DNA of 64,000 bases, taken from positions 310,001 through 374,000 of the forward strand of contig JAUHVY010000002.1 in assembly GCA_030424975.1 (NCBI GenBank). The letters are read 5' to 3'. Both the position numbers and the translations under genes were made by a program. Below, piece after piece: positions 18,135 through 27,265 of this stretch. The notes beneath the pieces were generated by a model. The model had not been told where the DNA came from and ran no database searches. It saw nothing but the letters and a program-made list of their open reading frames with translations. Each line of letters starts with the position of its first letter. Position 1 is the stretch's first letter. This stretch comes from Alphaproteobacteria bacterium. Lineage in GTDB: Bacteria; Pseudomonadota; Alphaproteobacteria; Micavibrionales; Micavibrionaceae.

Positions 18135-18530
18135 ATGGGAATTTTTAAATTACTGGGTGTTTTATCACCTGCGCATATTTCGCTATTTACAATGACATCT
18201 CGCGGTAAAAAAATCGGCACGGATGTAATGGGAAATAAATATTTCGAGGCTCCAGCGCGTAAAGGGTATAACCGCCCGCGCCGTTGGGTCATATACAAAG
18301 GCACACCGGATGCGAGCTTGGTGCCGCCCGAATGGCATGGTTGGTTACATTACCAGACAAATACAGTACCGAGTGAAGACGGGAAGTCATATCGTCGTAA
18401 CTGGCAAAAGCCTCACCAACCGAATCTGACTGGTACAAATCAAGCATACCGTCCGAGCGGGCATATCCTATCAGGTGGTGAGCGCGAGAAGGCAACCGGC
18501 GATTACGAAGCATGGACACCGGATGCATAA
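18135..18530 (+). CDS. NADH:ubiquinone oxidoreductase NDUFA12-like subunit
   Basis: 131-residue accessory subunit of complex I (B17.2/NDUFA12 family), a marker shared by alphaproteobacteria and mitochondria. Seen: GTDVMGNKYFE, the RPRRWVIYKG core and PPEWHGWLHY, the family signature, followed by KPHQPNLTGT and PSGHILSGG. It lies in the conserved neighbourhood ndufA12 / mlaD / DUF2155 / aat. It is divergent from ridA with about 90 bp between. Confidence 0.93.
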   Translation: MGIFKLLGVLSPAHISLFTMTSRGKKIGTDVMGNKYFEAPARKGYNRPRRWVIYKGTPDASLVPPEWHGWLHYQTNTVPSEDGKSYRRNWQKPHQPNLTGTNQAYRPSGHILSGGEREKATGDYEAWTPDA

Positions 18531-18545
18531 CTTTTAAAGAGATTA

Positions 18546-18566
18546 TTACGCGAGAATATCGCGTAA
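18546..18566 (+). repeat. Inverted repeat between ndufA12-like gene and mlaD
   Basis: An 8-bp perfect inverted repeat (18546-18553 with 18559-18566, TTACGCGA/TCGCGTAA) has a 5-nt loop and sits 16 bp after the stop codon. No T run follows, so it is at best a weak terminator or RNA-stabilising hairpin. Confidence 0.4.
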
Positions 18567-18630
18567 ATCTTTACCACTCTGGCGGGGCATGCTAGGGATT
18601 GATTAGAAAAAATTTTGGGCAGGACATAAT

Positions 18631-19092
18631 ATGAAACGTAGTTTCGCAGAAACATTACTAGGGGCAATTGTTGTCATCGTAGCAGGCTTATTTTTAACCT
18701 ACAGCGTGAAGACCGCAGATATCGCCTCCCCTGACGGATACAACATTACTGCTGATTTCTCCAGCGTTGGCGGGCTGCGCCCTGGCGATAACGTGCAAAT
18801 TAGCGGTGTTAAAGTTGGAAATGTCGCAAATGTTGAATTATTGCCTGATACATATTTGGCGCGCGTTCACCTGAACATTAAAAACGGTTACGAATTACCG
18901 CTCGACACTGCCGCCCTCATCAGCAGCGAAAGCCTGCTCGGCGGACAATATCTTGCGCTTGAACCGGGAGCAGACGAAGAAATGATCGCTCCGGGTGGTG
19001 CCATTGAATATACACAAGCGCCTCAGAATCTGGAGCAGCTTCTCGGACAATTTATTTTCAGCATGCAAGATGACAAAAAAGAAGAACAATAA
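18631..19092 (+). CDS. mlaD: Outer-membrane lipid asymmetry protein MlaD
   Basis: MCE-domain substrate-binding subunit of the Mla phospholipid transporter, anchored in the inner membrane and facing the periplasm. The 153 residues have an N-terminal anchor (LLGAIVVIVAGLFLTYSV, about 9-26) and one MCE domain with ITADFSSVGGLRPGDNVQISG and the LISSESLLGGQYLALEPG strand pair. mlaE, mlaF, mlaB and mlaC are not in the window. The next gene starts 1 bp after its stop, so they are co-transcribed. Confidence 0.93.
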   Translation: MKRSFAETLLGAIVVIVAGLFLTYSVKTADIASPDGYNITADFSSVGGLRPGDNVQISGVKVGNVANVELLPDTYLARVHLNIKNGYELPLDTAALISSESLLGGQYLALEPGADEEMIAPGGAIEYTQAPQNLEQLLGQFIFSMQDDKKEEQ

Positions 19093-19093
19093 A

Positions 19094-19561
19094 ATGCGTC
19101 GTACGCAAAACACTATTCTTCTTTGCCTGATGATGATCGGGCTTATGCCATCAATAGCATCTGCCAGAACCATGACAGAATATCCGCGTGCGCGCTTGCA
19201 ATCCCTTGACAAGGCAACAGCCCGCACAATGACATTTGACGCAAAGGTCGGCTCGACCCTCAAATTCGGTCCACTTTATATTCGTGTTAAAACCTGCCAG
19301 AAATCCGCGCCTGTTGATGAACCTGAATCTGCTGCATTTCTTGAAATTTGGGAAGTCGACACAGACAATAATGCAAAATGGGTTTTTAGCGGATGGATGT
19401 TTTCATCTTCACCCGGTTTATCGCCGATGGATCACCCGATCTATGACGTTTGGGTGCTCGATTGCCTGGATAACGAAACCGCAAATGTCGAAAAATCGCC
19501 TAGCGAAGGCAAAGACGAAAAACAAGAAAACCACAAAGAGCCTGAAGTTATTGCAGAATAA
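19094..19561 (+). CDS. DUF2155 secreted protein
   Basis: 155-residue periplasmic protein of the DUF2155 family, widespread in alphaproteobacteria and of unknown function. It has a signal peptide (NTILLCLMMIGLMPSIASA), then the family core LDKATARTMTFDAKVGSTLKFG, LYIRVKTCQKS, FLEIWEVD and VFSGWMFSSSPGLSPMDHP, with two cysteines that could form a disulfide. ATGs at 18995 and 19070 are in frame, but 19094 follows the mlaD stop directly and places the signal peptide first. It ends 3 bp from the convergent aat gene. Confidence 0.88.
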   Translation: MRRTQNTILLCLMMIGLMPSIASARTMTEYPRARLQSLDKATARTMTFDAKVGSTLKFGPLYIRVKTCQKSAPVDEPESAAFLEIWEVDTDNNAKWVFSGWMFSSSPGLSPMDHPIYDVWVLDCLDNETANVEKSPSEGKDEKQENHKEPEVIAE

Positions 19562-19564
19562 CAC

Positions 19565-20230
19565 TTAGTGACGACCTGAAAAATAGCGCAATATAAGATC
19601 TTTTTCAGATTCAGCGCGAAAATCAAACCTACAATCTCTATCCAATAACGGTTCCAAACATTGTACATACTCGTGATGCGCAAGCTCATATACACCGAAT
19701 TGTACCAAATGCGGATTTGTAAATTGCGTATCCAGTAATTCAAATCCTGCCTCATGCAACCGCGCAACAAGATGAACAAGCGACACTTTGCTGGCATCTG
19801 TTGCTCTTGAAAACATGCTCTCGCCAAAAAATGCTGCACCTATGGCCAAACCGTATAGCCCGCCGACAAGTTCTTCATCCTGATAACACTCAACCGAATG
19901 AGCGTAACCTCTGCGGTGCAGTGTGCAATACGCATTCACGATCTCACTATTTATCCATGTATCCGGGCGGTCCAACGTTTCCTTAGCGCAGGCATGAATA
20001 ACTTTTTCAAAATTACGATTAATATGAATTTCATACGGACGACCGGCTATGCGCATCTGCCTGACACTTCGCTTCAAACGCTTTGGAATATGCATATCAG
20101 GAATAGAGATCTGCCCCCTCATCTCAGGACATATCCAATGCACGCGATTACTTCTGGCATTATCGGCCATTGGGAAAATCCCTTCACGATAGGCCGCCAA
20201 AATCACTTCGGGTGTCAGAACAATTTGCAT
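19565..20230 (-). CDS. aat: Leucyl/phenylalanyl-tRNA--protein transferase
   Basis: Aat transfers Leu or Phe from tRNA to proteins with N-terminal Arg or Lys, creating N-degrons read by ClpS. The 221 residues show the N-terminal AYREGIFPMADN motif, WICPEMRGQI, and the GNAT-like core LVGGLYGLAIGAAFFGESMFSRATDASKVSL (given here in part: GGLYGLAIG and FFGESMFSR), then LDTQFTNPHL. Its presence with clpS and clpA completes the recognition arm of the N-degron pathway within this window. Confidence 0.96.
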   Translation of the reverse strand: MQIVLTPEVILAAYREGIFPMADNARSNRVHWICPEMRGQISIPDMHIPKRLKRSVRQMRIAGRPYEIHINRNFEKVIHACAKETLDRPDTWINSEIVNAYCTLHRRGYAHSVECYQDEELVGGLYGLAIGAAFFGESMFSRATDASKVSLVHLVARLHEAGFELLDTQFTNPHLVQFGVYELAHHEYVQCLEPLLDRDCRFDFRAESEKDLILRYFSGRH

Positions 20231-20268
20231 ATGTTAATTATGCAGCAAATTACGCCTAAAGGCTATAC

Positions 20269-20877
20269 CTACATGCCAAACGGATAGGCCGGATCGAAAA
20301 GATCATGCTTTTCACGCATGTCACGCAAAGCCTGCGTATATGTACGTAAAACATTCAGAGAATACAATGCACGCTTTTTAATGTAGATATCTTCGCCATC
20401 TTCGGCGCTCATATCATGATCATTCATAACATTTTCCGCGTTACGAACAATAAGGTGGTCTGGAATATAAACCATGCGGTTATTCTTATAGCCGCTGACA
20501 CGTAATTCAGCGATCGGGTATGCACCACCAGTGCTTGTTGAAACGCCGACAAGCAAACACGGTTTGTGCGCTGTTTGAGCCGACCCGACATATAACAAGA
20601 AATTCTTTAAAGCCCCGGGAACCATACCGTGCCATTCAGGGGCAACCAAAATAACACCATCTGCCTTTGCCATACGCTCTTGATAAGGCTTCGCATGGGC
20701 TGCCAGTTCTGAATCTTTATCCCATGCGCTGTCATCCCAAAACGGCAGAGGATTATCTGCCATTGAAATAATATCTGTGGTCGCATCAGATTCATCCAAA
20801 ACCTTTGCGAGCCACTTCGAAATTTTAATAGATTGAGATTTATCTCTTTGAGATCCTGAAAGGATAACGAAATGCAT
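20269..20877 (-). CDS. NAD(P)H-dependent FMN reductase family protein
   Basis: Flavodoxin-fold reductase of 202 residues in the NADPH-dependent FMN reductase family (azoreductase/ChrR-like). The FMN phosphate loop is LSGSQRDKSQSIKIS near the N-terminus, and the second flavin loop is APEWHGMVPGALKNFLLYVG (about residues 78-97). The C-terminal extension carries a long helix (ALYSLNVLRTYTQALRDM). The physiological substrate cannot be read. It is on the minus strand between accC and aat, probably part of a loose same-strand run. Confidence 0.8.
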   Translation of the reverse strand: MHFVILSGSQRDKSQSIKISKWLAKVLDESDATTDIISMADNPLPFWDDSAWDKDSELAAHAKPYQERMAKADGVILVAPEWHGMVPGALKNFLLYVGSAQTAHKPCLLVGVSTSTGGAYPIAELRVSGYKNNRMVYIPDHLIVRNAENVMNDHDMSAEDGEDIYIKKRALYSLNVLRTYTQALRDMREKHDLFDPAYPFGM

Positions 20878-20910
20878 ATTACTTCTCCTGATGTCATGTA
20901 TCAGAAAATG

Positions 20911-22254
20911 CTAACGCCCCTCTGATAACTTTTGTTCCAACCAATGAATAGTGTAGTCACCACTCTGAAATTCGGGCTGTTTTAAAATCCACTCATGCAA
21001 TGGCAAGGTCGTCTTCACGCCCTCAATAACCGTTTCACGAATTGCGCGTAACAAACGACGAATACATTCATCACGATTACGGCCATGTACAATCAACTTT
21101 CCGATCATTGAATCATAATATGGCGGTATACTATAGCCACCATAAATGGCACTGTCGAAACGCACACCCAAACCGCCTGGCGCATGGAATTGTGTGATTT
21201 TACCGGGCGAAGGAATGAATGTATCAGGGTCTTCGGCATTAATACGAATTTCAATCGCATGACCACGGAAACGGAATTTATCCTTTTGAACACTCAATTT
21301 CTCACCGGCAGCTACACGAATTTGTTCCGCAATCAAATCAATACCTGTAATCATCTCTGTTACAGGATGCTCAACCTGAATACGTGTATTCATTTCCATA
21401 AAATAAAACTTGCCATCTTCGTACAAAAACTCAATCGTTCCCGCACCAAGGTAGCCCAAACCACGCACAGTATCTGCGGCCAATTTACCAATTTTATCGC
21501 GCTCTTCTTGCGATAGAACAGGGGATGGCCCTTCTTCAACCAATTTTTGGTGGCGACGTTGAATCGAGCAATCACGCTCTCCCAAATGAATGGCGTTACC
21601 GTGTGAGTCACCAAAAACCTGAATTTCAATATGGCGCGGCTTTTCCAGATACTTTTCGATATATACGGTATCATCACCAAAGTTCGCCTTGGCCTCGCTA
21701 CGCGCTGTGTTAAAGGCTTCTCTAAATTGCCCTGCTTCACGCACGACCTGCATCCCTTTACCACCACCGCCACTTGCGGCTTTGATCAATACAGGGAAAC
21801 CCATTTCTTCTGAAATTCGCTGACCGTCTTCTGCTGTGTCAACGCCACCATCAGAACCGGGAACAACAGGAAGACCAAGCTCCTGCACGGTTTGTTTCGC
21901 GCGCACCTTATCGCCCATACGATCAATCAGATCCGCAGAAGGGCCAATAAAGGTAAAACCGTGTTCTTCGACCATGCGGGCAAATTGCGCATTTTCAGAT
22001 AAGAAACCATAACCGGGGTGGATCGCATCCGCGCCCGTCAATGCCGCAGCCGTCAAAATAGAAGGGATATTCAAATAACTGTCTTTACCCGCAGGCGGAC
22101 CGATACAAACAGACTCATCAGCCAAACGAACAGCCATAGAGCTTGCATCCGCAGTCGAGTGAACAACAACTGTTCCTACGCCCATTTCGCGACAAGCACG
22201 AATAATGCGCAAAGCAATTTCACCACGGTTAGCGATCAGTATTTTTTTGAACAT
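20911..22254 (-). CDS. accC: Acetyl-CoA carboxylase, biotin carboxylase subunit
   Basis: ATP-dependent biotin carboxylase, the first half-reaction of fatty-acid synthesis. The 447 residues show the N-terminal KILIANRGEIALRIIRACRE, the ATP-grasp glycine loop KAASGGGGKGMQVV, the IEKYLEKPRHIEIQV segment, ERDCSIQRRHQKL, and the catalytic FMEMNTRIQVEHPVTE. Length is standard. It follows accB after 19 bp, so the two are co-transcribed and translationally close. Confidence 0.97.
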   Translation of the reverse strand: MFKKILIANRGEIALRIIRACREMGVGTVVVHSTADASSMAVRLADESVCIGPPAGKDSYLNIPSILTAAALTGADAIHPGYGFLSENAQFARMVEEHGFTFIGPSADLIDRMGDKVRAKQTVQELGLPVVPGSDGGVDTAEDGQRISEEMGFPVLIKAASGGGGKGMQVVREAGQFREAFNTARSEAKANFGDDTVYIEKYLEKPRHIEIQVFGDSHGNAIHLGERDCSIQRRHQKLVEEGPSPVLSQEERDKIGKLAADTVRGLGYLGAGTIEFLYEDGKFYFMEMNTRIQVEHPVTEMITGIDLIAEQIRVAAGEKLSVQKDKFRFRGHAIEIRINAEDPDTFIPSPGKITQFHAPGGLGVRFDSAIYGGYSIPPYYDSMIGKLIVHGRNRDECIRRLLRAIRETVIEGVKTTLPLHEWILKQPEFQSGDYTIHWLEQKLSEGR

Positions 22255-22273
22255 TTTTCAGGAACGCCTTCAG

Positions 22274-22729
22274 TTATTCGATAACCATCAAAACATCACC
22301 GAATTCAATCGGCTCGCCGTTCTCGACCAAAACTTGTGTCACTGTACCTGACTTTTCCGCTTTGATCGGGTTCATCACCTTCATGGCCTCGATAATGACA
22401 AGCGTATCGCCCGCATTAACCTGCGCACCTTTTTTCACAAAAGGCGGAGCGCCGGGCTCAGACTGTAGATAGGCCGTACCGACCATTGGTGACTTGACCG
22501 CACCCGGATGGGATGAGGCCACATTATTCGCCGGAGCATCTAAGCTAGCAACCTGCGGCACGGCCGGATCAGAAGACATATTAACGGCAGGCATCGCGCC
22601 CCCCGCAACAATCGTTCCGCCACGGCTTACACGGATAACCTTGTCACCCTCTGCCACTTCGACCTCTGTAAGGCCTGTTTCATTTAATAGATCAGCGAGT
22701 TCCTTGATCGCTTCTGCATCAATCTTCAT
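22274..22729 (-). CDS. accB: Biotin carboxyl carrier protein of acetyl-CoA carboxylase
   Basis: BCCP subunit, 151 residues. The N-terminal helix (IKELADLLNETGLTEVEVAE) and a Pro/Ala-rich linker precede the biotinyl domain. The biotinylated lysine is K117 in IIEAMKVMN, and the thumb loop (GAPPFVKKGAQ) is present. It is first of the accB-accC pair, downstream of aroQ by about 100 bp. Confidence 0.96.
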   Translation of the reverse strand: MKIDAEAIKELADLLNETGLTEVEVAEGDKVIRVSRGGTIVAGGAMPAVNMSSDPAVPQVASLDAPANNVASSHPGAVKSPMVGTAYLQSEPGAPPFVKKGAQVNAGDTLVIIEAMKVMNPIKAEKSGTVTQVLVENGEPIEFGDVLMVIE

Positions 22730-22831
22730 CGGTAAATCTTACTGTTAATTATGTATTATCGTTAAGTTAAACTCTTGAATACAAAAGTTAAAGCACAATG
22801 TCAAAGCATACCCGTAAAATAGATAAACTTT

Positions 22832-23266
22832 TTACCCAAGCAATTCCGCCAAGCGGTCAATCGCCATCTGATATCCTTTTGCTCCATGCCCCGCAAACAC
22901 GCTCTTAGCAACGGATTCAATGTATGAATGGTGACGAAATTCTTCACGCTCCTTCGGATTAGAAAGATGCACCTCAATAATCGGAACGTCCAATAATTTC
23001 AACGCATCATGGATCGCAACAGAAGTATGCGTATACGCCGCCGCGTTAATTACAACCGCATCCTGTACGCCGCGCGCCTCTTGAATCCAATCAACAAGCT
23101 CGCCCTCGTGATTAGACTGCCTGAAATCAATCTTCATATTATGAGAATGCGCCGTTTCATAGCATAAATCCTCAACATCCTGCAGGCTTTGATCACCATA
23201 TATATGTGGCTCTCGCAGACCGAGCATATTCAAATTCGGGCCATTAAGAATAAGGATTTTTTTCAT
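22832..23266 (-). CDS. aroQ: Type II 3-dehydroquinate dehydratase
   Basis: Converts 3-dehydroquinate to 3-dehydroshikimate in the shikimate pathway; a dodecamer in known members. The 144 residues have ILILNGPNLNMLGLREPHIYG with the catalytic lid (Arg, Tyr), then FRQSNHEGELVDWIQEA, INAAAYTHTSVAI and EVHLSNPKEREEFRHHSYI. All type II motifs are intact. It lies in the conserved dsbA-like / aroQ / accB / accC order. Confidence 0.97.
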   Translation of the reverse strand: MKKILILNGPNLNMLGLREPHIYGDQSLQDVEDLCYETAHSHNMKIDFRQSNHEGELVDWIQEARGVQDAVVINAAAYTHTSVAIHDALKLLDVPIIEVHLSNPKEREEFRHHSYIESVAKSVFAGHGAKGYQMAIDRLAELLG

Positions 23267-23319
23267 AACGCTCTCGCCTTAATATAAACAAAGTGATATT
23301 TTTCAGAAAAGAATCAGCT

Positions 23320-23937
23320 CTATCGCGCTTGCTCGAAATAAGCACGAAGCTCCTCAACCGTAACATTCGGATTACTTGGCTGATAAATTTTATCACCAAT
23401 TAATAATGTAGGCGTTGCACGAACAAACCACGCAAGAAAGAAGCTTTTATTTTCTTCAACATGCGCCTGAATATCTTCATTCGACATATCACGGCTAAGC
23501 TTCACCGTATCAACCCCAAGCGATGAAGCAATTTCAAATAATTTCTCACGGTTATTCACCGGCCAGTTATCATAAAGCGCATTACGAAGCTCAGTAAACT
23601 TCCCTTGCTCTGCTGCGGCATATGTCGCGGTAACCAACGTGTTTTCCCATTCATCCCCCGTCGTAATGGTGCGCGAAATATAACGCACATGACCGTCTTG
23701 CTTAATGGCTTCAATCAAGGTCGGGTGCAAATTACGGCAATGAATACAGGAAAACATGTTAAAATCGACGATTGTCAAATCGGCATTCGGCTGTTCCCAA
23801 ACATATTTATCGGCAACATCGTATACCTTAAAGGCCTCGGAACGGTATTGAAAAAATACATATCCGAAATAAGCTATGGCCAGCAACAGCAAGCCGATCA
23901 AAATTTTATGATGGGTCTTTAGCGTCATGCCAGCCAT
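23320..23937 (-). CDS. DsbA-like thioredoxin-fold protein, membrane anchored
   Basis: 205-residue periplasmic thiol oxidoreductase with an uncleaved-looking N-terminal anchor (ILIGLLLLAIAYFGYVFF). The redox motif is CIHC (MFSCIHCRNLHP), unusual compared with CPHC of classical DsbA. The cis-proline region is RATPTLLIGDKIY. It is adjacent to a second DsbA-like gene upstream with which it probably forms an operon; the pair may handle different substrates or act as an oxidase and isomerase couple (inference). Confidence 0.85.
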   Translation of the reverse strand: MAGMTLKTHHKILIGLLLLAIAYFGYVFFQYRSEAFKVYDVADKYVWEQPNADLTIVDFNMFSCIHCRNLHPTLIEAIKQDGHVRYISRTITTGDEWENTLVTATYAAAEQGKFTELRNALYDNWPVNNREKLFEIASSLGVDTVKLSRDMSNEDIQAHVEENKSFFLAWFVRATPTLLIGDKIYQPSNPNVTVEELRAYFEQAR

Positions 23938-23972
23938 ATTATTACATATTTAAAAAATAACAACGCCAATTA

Positions 23973-24749
23973 TTAATTAGGCGTCGCTCCTGCTGCGCGA
24001 ACTTTTTTCACTTCGGCTATCATCGGGTCAAGACCGATATACCCCGGGAAAATATTATCGCCAATCACAAAACCAGGTGTACCCTTAATACCAAGGACAC
24101 GCGCGACTTCCATTGCCTTTGCAATTTCATCTGCAACGTCCTTCGAAGCCATATCTTCCTTCAGTTTTGCCAGATCAAGACCGGCGTCAGCTGCGAGTTT
24201 TTCATACGCGGCATCATTTTGTGTACCACGATAATTCATCAACGCATTATGCATATCGAAATATTTACCCTGCTTGTGCGCAGCCAAAGCATATTCCGAC
24301 ATTTTTCTTGAAGACGGGCTCAGAATAGGCATTTCCATGAACACAACACGCACATTCTTATCTGTATCAATTAACTTGATCACATCTTCATACGCCTTAC
24401 GACAGTATCCGCAATTGTAATCAAAAAATTCAACAACTGTCACATCACCGTCAGGATTACCAGCTGAAGGCATATCGGCACCTGTTAAGTATGCTTGATA
24501 CTCCTTGAGGTTATCTTGCGCAGACTGCTCCATCAAACGCTCTTGCTCAAGACGGAAATTTTCTACAGAGTCCAAAATTTCACGAGGATGCTCAGCCAAG
24601 TATTGCTTAAACAATTCTTTTAGCTCCGCCTGTTGTTCAGGTGTAAACTGAGATTCCGCATGCGATTGCATCGGCGAACCGATCATAGCCGCAGTACATA
24701 CACCTGCACCTAAAGCTAGCATTTTCAACATTTTAACTTTCTTCTTCAA
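23973..24749 (-). CDS. DsbA-family thiol:disulfide interchange protein
   Basis: 258-residue periplasmic protein with a signal peptide (LGAGVCTAAMIGSPMQSHA), a helical N-terminal extension (FTPEQQAELKELFKQYLAEH) and a thioredoxin fold with inserted helices. The active site is CGYC (EFFDYNCGYCRKAYED), and the cis-proline loop is GIKGTPGFVIGDN. It resembles the DsbA/ScsC-like Com1 group of alphaproteobacteria. Translation appears to begin at TTG (24749), with GAGGAG eight bases upstream; an ATG lies six codons in. Confidence 0.9.
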   Translation of the reverse strand: MKKKVKMLKMLALGAGVCTAAMIGSPMQSHAESQFTPEQQAELKELFKQYLAEHPREILDSVENFRLEQERLMEQSAQDNLKEYQAYLTGADMPSAGNPDGDVTVVEFFDYNCGYCRKAYEDVIKLIDTDKNVRVVFMEMPILSPSSRKMSEYALAAHKQGKYFDMHNALMNYRGTQNDAAYEKLAADAGLDLAKLKEDMASKDVADEIAKAMEVARVLGIKGTPGFVIGDNIFPGYIGLDPMIAEVKKVRAAGATPN

Positions 24750-24809
24750 AACTTAAACTCCTCGCTTTTCAAAGTGATATTATAGTATTCGTTCAAAACC
24801 CGCAAAAAG

Positions 24810-26189
24810 TCACCCATTTTTAGAATTTTCTATATAAGTAACCAAATCTTTCGCCTTTATCCAGTAGCGCGACCCTTCTTTTTCACGGTTAAGCACATAT
24901 TCCGCCATGTTTTTGGCATCGTCAAAACGACGTTGCAACAATGCCTCTTCTGCTAAGTGCAACTTTGCGCCAGTATCATCGGACATACGCCCCAATGCCG
25001 TCGCCATTAAGCGATGAACACGCGTTGAACGGGGCTCCTTCACGACCGCAATTTCAAGGTTATCGACTGCCTCTTTTAACATGGCCTGATTATTCTGCCC
25101 TGCACTTTCAATAAGAGCATGGCCCAGCGCAATGCGAAACAGTGGGGAATCCTCATATTTTATGGCTTCACGATAATACGGCAACGCTTGCTCTACGCGC
25201 CCAAAATCCACCAACATTTGCCCCTTTAGCTCCTGAAAATACGGGTTCTTAGGTTCCGCCGCAATTAAGACATCAATACGCGAGAGCGCATCATCAACCT
25301 GATTGGCACGATACGCCGCAATAGCACGTGCATATTGCGCAGGAATCGACTGATCGCTATCGCCATAGACCCATGGTATTTGCCCCGGGCTCGTGAAGCC
25401 AATCAACTTCGCTTTAATACGTGCATGCTCGTCAGTCCATTTCGCGGGGAGCGGCTTCTCCTTATATTGTGATTGCGCCACGCCGCGCGTCAAAATCTCA
25501 AGTCTGTTCTCAACGAGAGGGTGCGTTTGCATATATTCGCTTTGCTGATTTCTCGGTACATAAATTTCCGCCTTCAACTTATCCATAAAACTCGCCAAGC
25601 CGCTCGGGTTAATCTTGGCTTTTTCCAAAAAAGATAGAGCAGCCTGATCGGCGCTCGATTCCTGAATACGGCTATGCGCCAAATAATTACGTTGTGCAAT
25701 AGATCCACCGCCAAGAGATAACGCCGAAGCAGCACCTGCATCACCCGTCGCAATTGCCGCGCCGATACCAAGCAACAACCCAATCATACTCTCATACGAT
25801 GCGCGCTCCATGGCGGCGCGACCACGTATCAAGTGACCACCCGCAATATGGCCGGTTTCGTGCGCCAATACACCGACAACTTCGCCCGGGTTTTCAGATT
25901 TCGTAATCAAACCGGTATAAAAGAAAATATTTGATCCGCCCGCGACAAACGCATTAATGCTGTCATTTTGAACCAAAATAATATTCACGGCCTTTGGGTT
26001 TAATCCTGCAGCCTTAAAGACAGGTGTCCCCCATTCCCGCAATGTATTTTCAATTTCCGCATCGCGCACAATACTCAGGCCGGAACGCTGTGCTGTGGCT
26101 TGGGTTGAAAAAAACATAATCGCGATCATCGTTAAGAACGAAATTATTGTGACAAAATAAAGATTTATACTGTAATTACGGCTACGCAT
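24810..26189 (-). CDS. M48-family metalloprotease with TPR repeats (BepA-like)
   Basis: Periplasmic zinc protease of 459 residues, similar in layout to BepA (YfgC), which controls assembly of outer-membrane LptD. A signal peptide (to about ATAQR) is followed by the M48 domain with VLAHETGHIAGGHL (HExxH, about residues 105-118) and the third-ligand region IQESSADQAAL. The C-terminal half carries TPR-like helices (FQELKGQMLVDFGRVEQAL and following). It starts 16 bp from the divergent membrane protein gene, so their promoters overlap. Confidence 0.9.
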   Translation of the reverse strand: MRSRNYSINLYFVTIISFLTMIAIMFFSTQATAQRSGLSIVRDAEIENTLREWGTPVFKAAGLNPKAVNIILVQNDSINAFVAGGSNIFFYTGLITKSENPGEVVGVLAHETGHIAGGHLIRGRAAMERASYESMIGLLLGIGAAIATGDAGAASALSLGGGSIAQRNYLAHSRIQESSADQAALSFLEKAKINPSGLASFMDKLKAEIYVPRNQQSEYMQTHPLVENRLEILTRGVAQSQYKEKPLPAKWTDEHARIKAKLIGFTSPGQIPWVYGDSDQSIPAQYARAIAAYRANQVDDALSRIDVLIAAEPKNPYFQELKGQMLVDFGRVEQALPYYREAIKYEDSPLFRIALGHALIESAGQNNQAMLKEAVDNLEIAVVKEPRSTRVHRLMATALGRMSDDTGAKLHLAEEALLQRRFDDAKNMAEYVLNREKEGSRYWIKAKDLVTYIENSKNG

Positions 26190-26205
26190 GTCATAAACTG
26201 CCTGT

Positions 26206-26553
26206 ATGTTAGATATACTTGTCTATTGGTGTGATACGATCTGGATCCCGATTCTATTCTTTGGTGTTCACAAACAACACCGTTGGTGGACTGTGGGCTT
26301 CGTTACATTCGGCATGATTATATCCCGTTTAATGGCCGAAATGATATCTTCGTTCGGCTTTCCGAACGGCATTATGGGCTTTATTGAAACAGATGTCTAT
26401 ATTCGTGGCATTATCGTTTCCAGCTTCTTTTATGCGCTGTTTTTACTCATGGCGCATTTCTCAAGACGCACAGAGGGCGTTGTCTTCATGGCGGCCTGCC
26501 TATCCTTTTTCTTTATGATTTTTATATGCTGTAGCTTCGTAATGGTGTTATAA
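26206..26553 (+). CDS. Small polytopic membrane protein, unknown
   Basis: 115 residues, almost entirely hydrophobic, with about four membrane segments (ILVYWCDTIWIPILFFGV, VGFVTFGMIISRLMAEMI, GIIVSSFFYALFLLMAHF, VVFMAACLSFFFMIFICC). A conserved-looking cytoplasmic loop HKQHRWW follows the first segment. I do not recognise the family. It ends 33 bp before rlmE on the same strand and may be co-transcribed with it. Confidence 0.65.
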   Translation: MLDILVYWCDTIWIPILFFGVHKQHRWWTVGFVTFGMIISRLMAEMISSFGFPNGIMGFIETDVYIRGIIVSSFFYALFLLMAHFSRRTEGVVFMAACLSFFFMIFICCSFVMVL

Positions 26554-26586
26554 CCGTTAAAATTAGTAGATTTAGAAGATATATAG

Positions 26587-27261
26587 ATGTCACGCAATAA
26601 ACCAAAAACAAAAGTCCGCACGGCAAAAGGCAGAAAAAATTCGTCGACGCGTTGGCTAAAACGCCAATTAAACGACCCCTATGTGGCCGAAGCGGAAAAA
26701 TACGGATATCGCGGGCGTGCCGCCTTTAAACTTAAGGAAATAAACGAAAAAATCGATTACCTAAAGCCCGGGATGGCTGTAGTTGACCTTGGCGCTGCGC
26801 CTGGCGGGTGGTGCCAAATTGCCAGCGAAATCGGATGTAAGGTCGTTGCCATTGACTTGCTTGAGATGGATGAAATGGCCGATGTGACGGCGTTGAAAAT
26901 GGATTTCATGGCCGATGATGCGCCCGACATCTTAAAAGAAGAACTATCCAAAATTTCATCAAGTGGGTTGGCTGATGCCGTCCTGAGCGATATGGCACCA
27001 AACACAATAGGCCATAAACAAACAGACCATTTGCGTATTATGGCCGTCGTTGAAGCCGCCTATTACTTTGCAATCGAAATCTTAAAACCTGATGGTATTT
27101 TTGTCGCCAAAGTTTTTCAAGGCGGAGCGCAGGACAGCCTGCTCAAGGAAATGAAAAAGCATTTTAAGGTCGTGAAACATGTCAAACCGCCATCCAGCCG
27201 CAAAGAAAGTGCTGAGCAATTTGTGGTTGCGACAGGTTTTAAGGGAAGTGAAGAAGTATAA
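26587..27261 (+). CDS. rlmE: 23S rRNA (uridine-2'-O)-methyltransferase RlmE
   Basis: FtsJ/RrmJ enzyme that methylates the 2'-OH of U2552 in 23S rRNA late in 50S assembly. The 224 residues begin with a basic segment, then RGRAAFKLKEINEK containing the first catalytic Lys, the SAM motif VVDLGAAPGGWCQIA, SDMAPNTIGHKQTDH with the catalytic Asp, and FVAKVFQGG with the second Lys. The Glu of the K-D-K-E tetrad is in KPPSSRKESAEQFVVA. It ends 4 bp from the convergent orphan at 27266. Confidence 0.96.
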   Translation: MSRNKPKTKVRTAKGRKNSSTRWLKRQLNDPYVAEAEKYGYRGRAAFKLKEINEKIDYLKPGMAVVDLGAAPGGWCQIASEIGCKVVAIDLLEMDEMADVTALKMDFMADDAPDILKEELSKISSSGLADAVLSDMAPNTIGHKQTDHLRIMAVVEAAYYFAIEILKPDGIFVAKVFQGGAQDSLLKEMKKHFKVVKHVKPPSSRKESAEQFVVATGFKGSEEV

Positions 27262-27265
27262 AAAC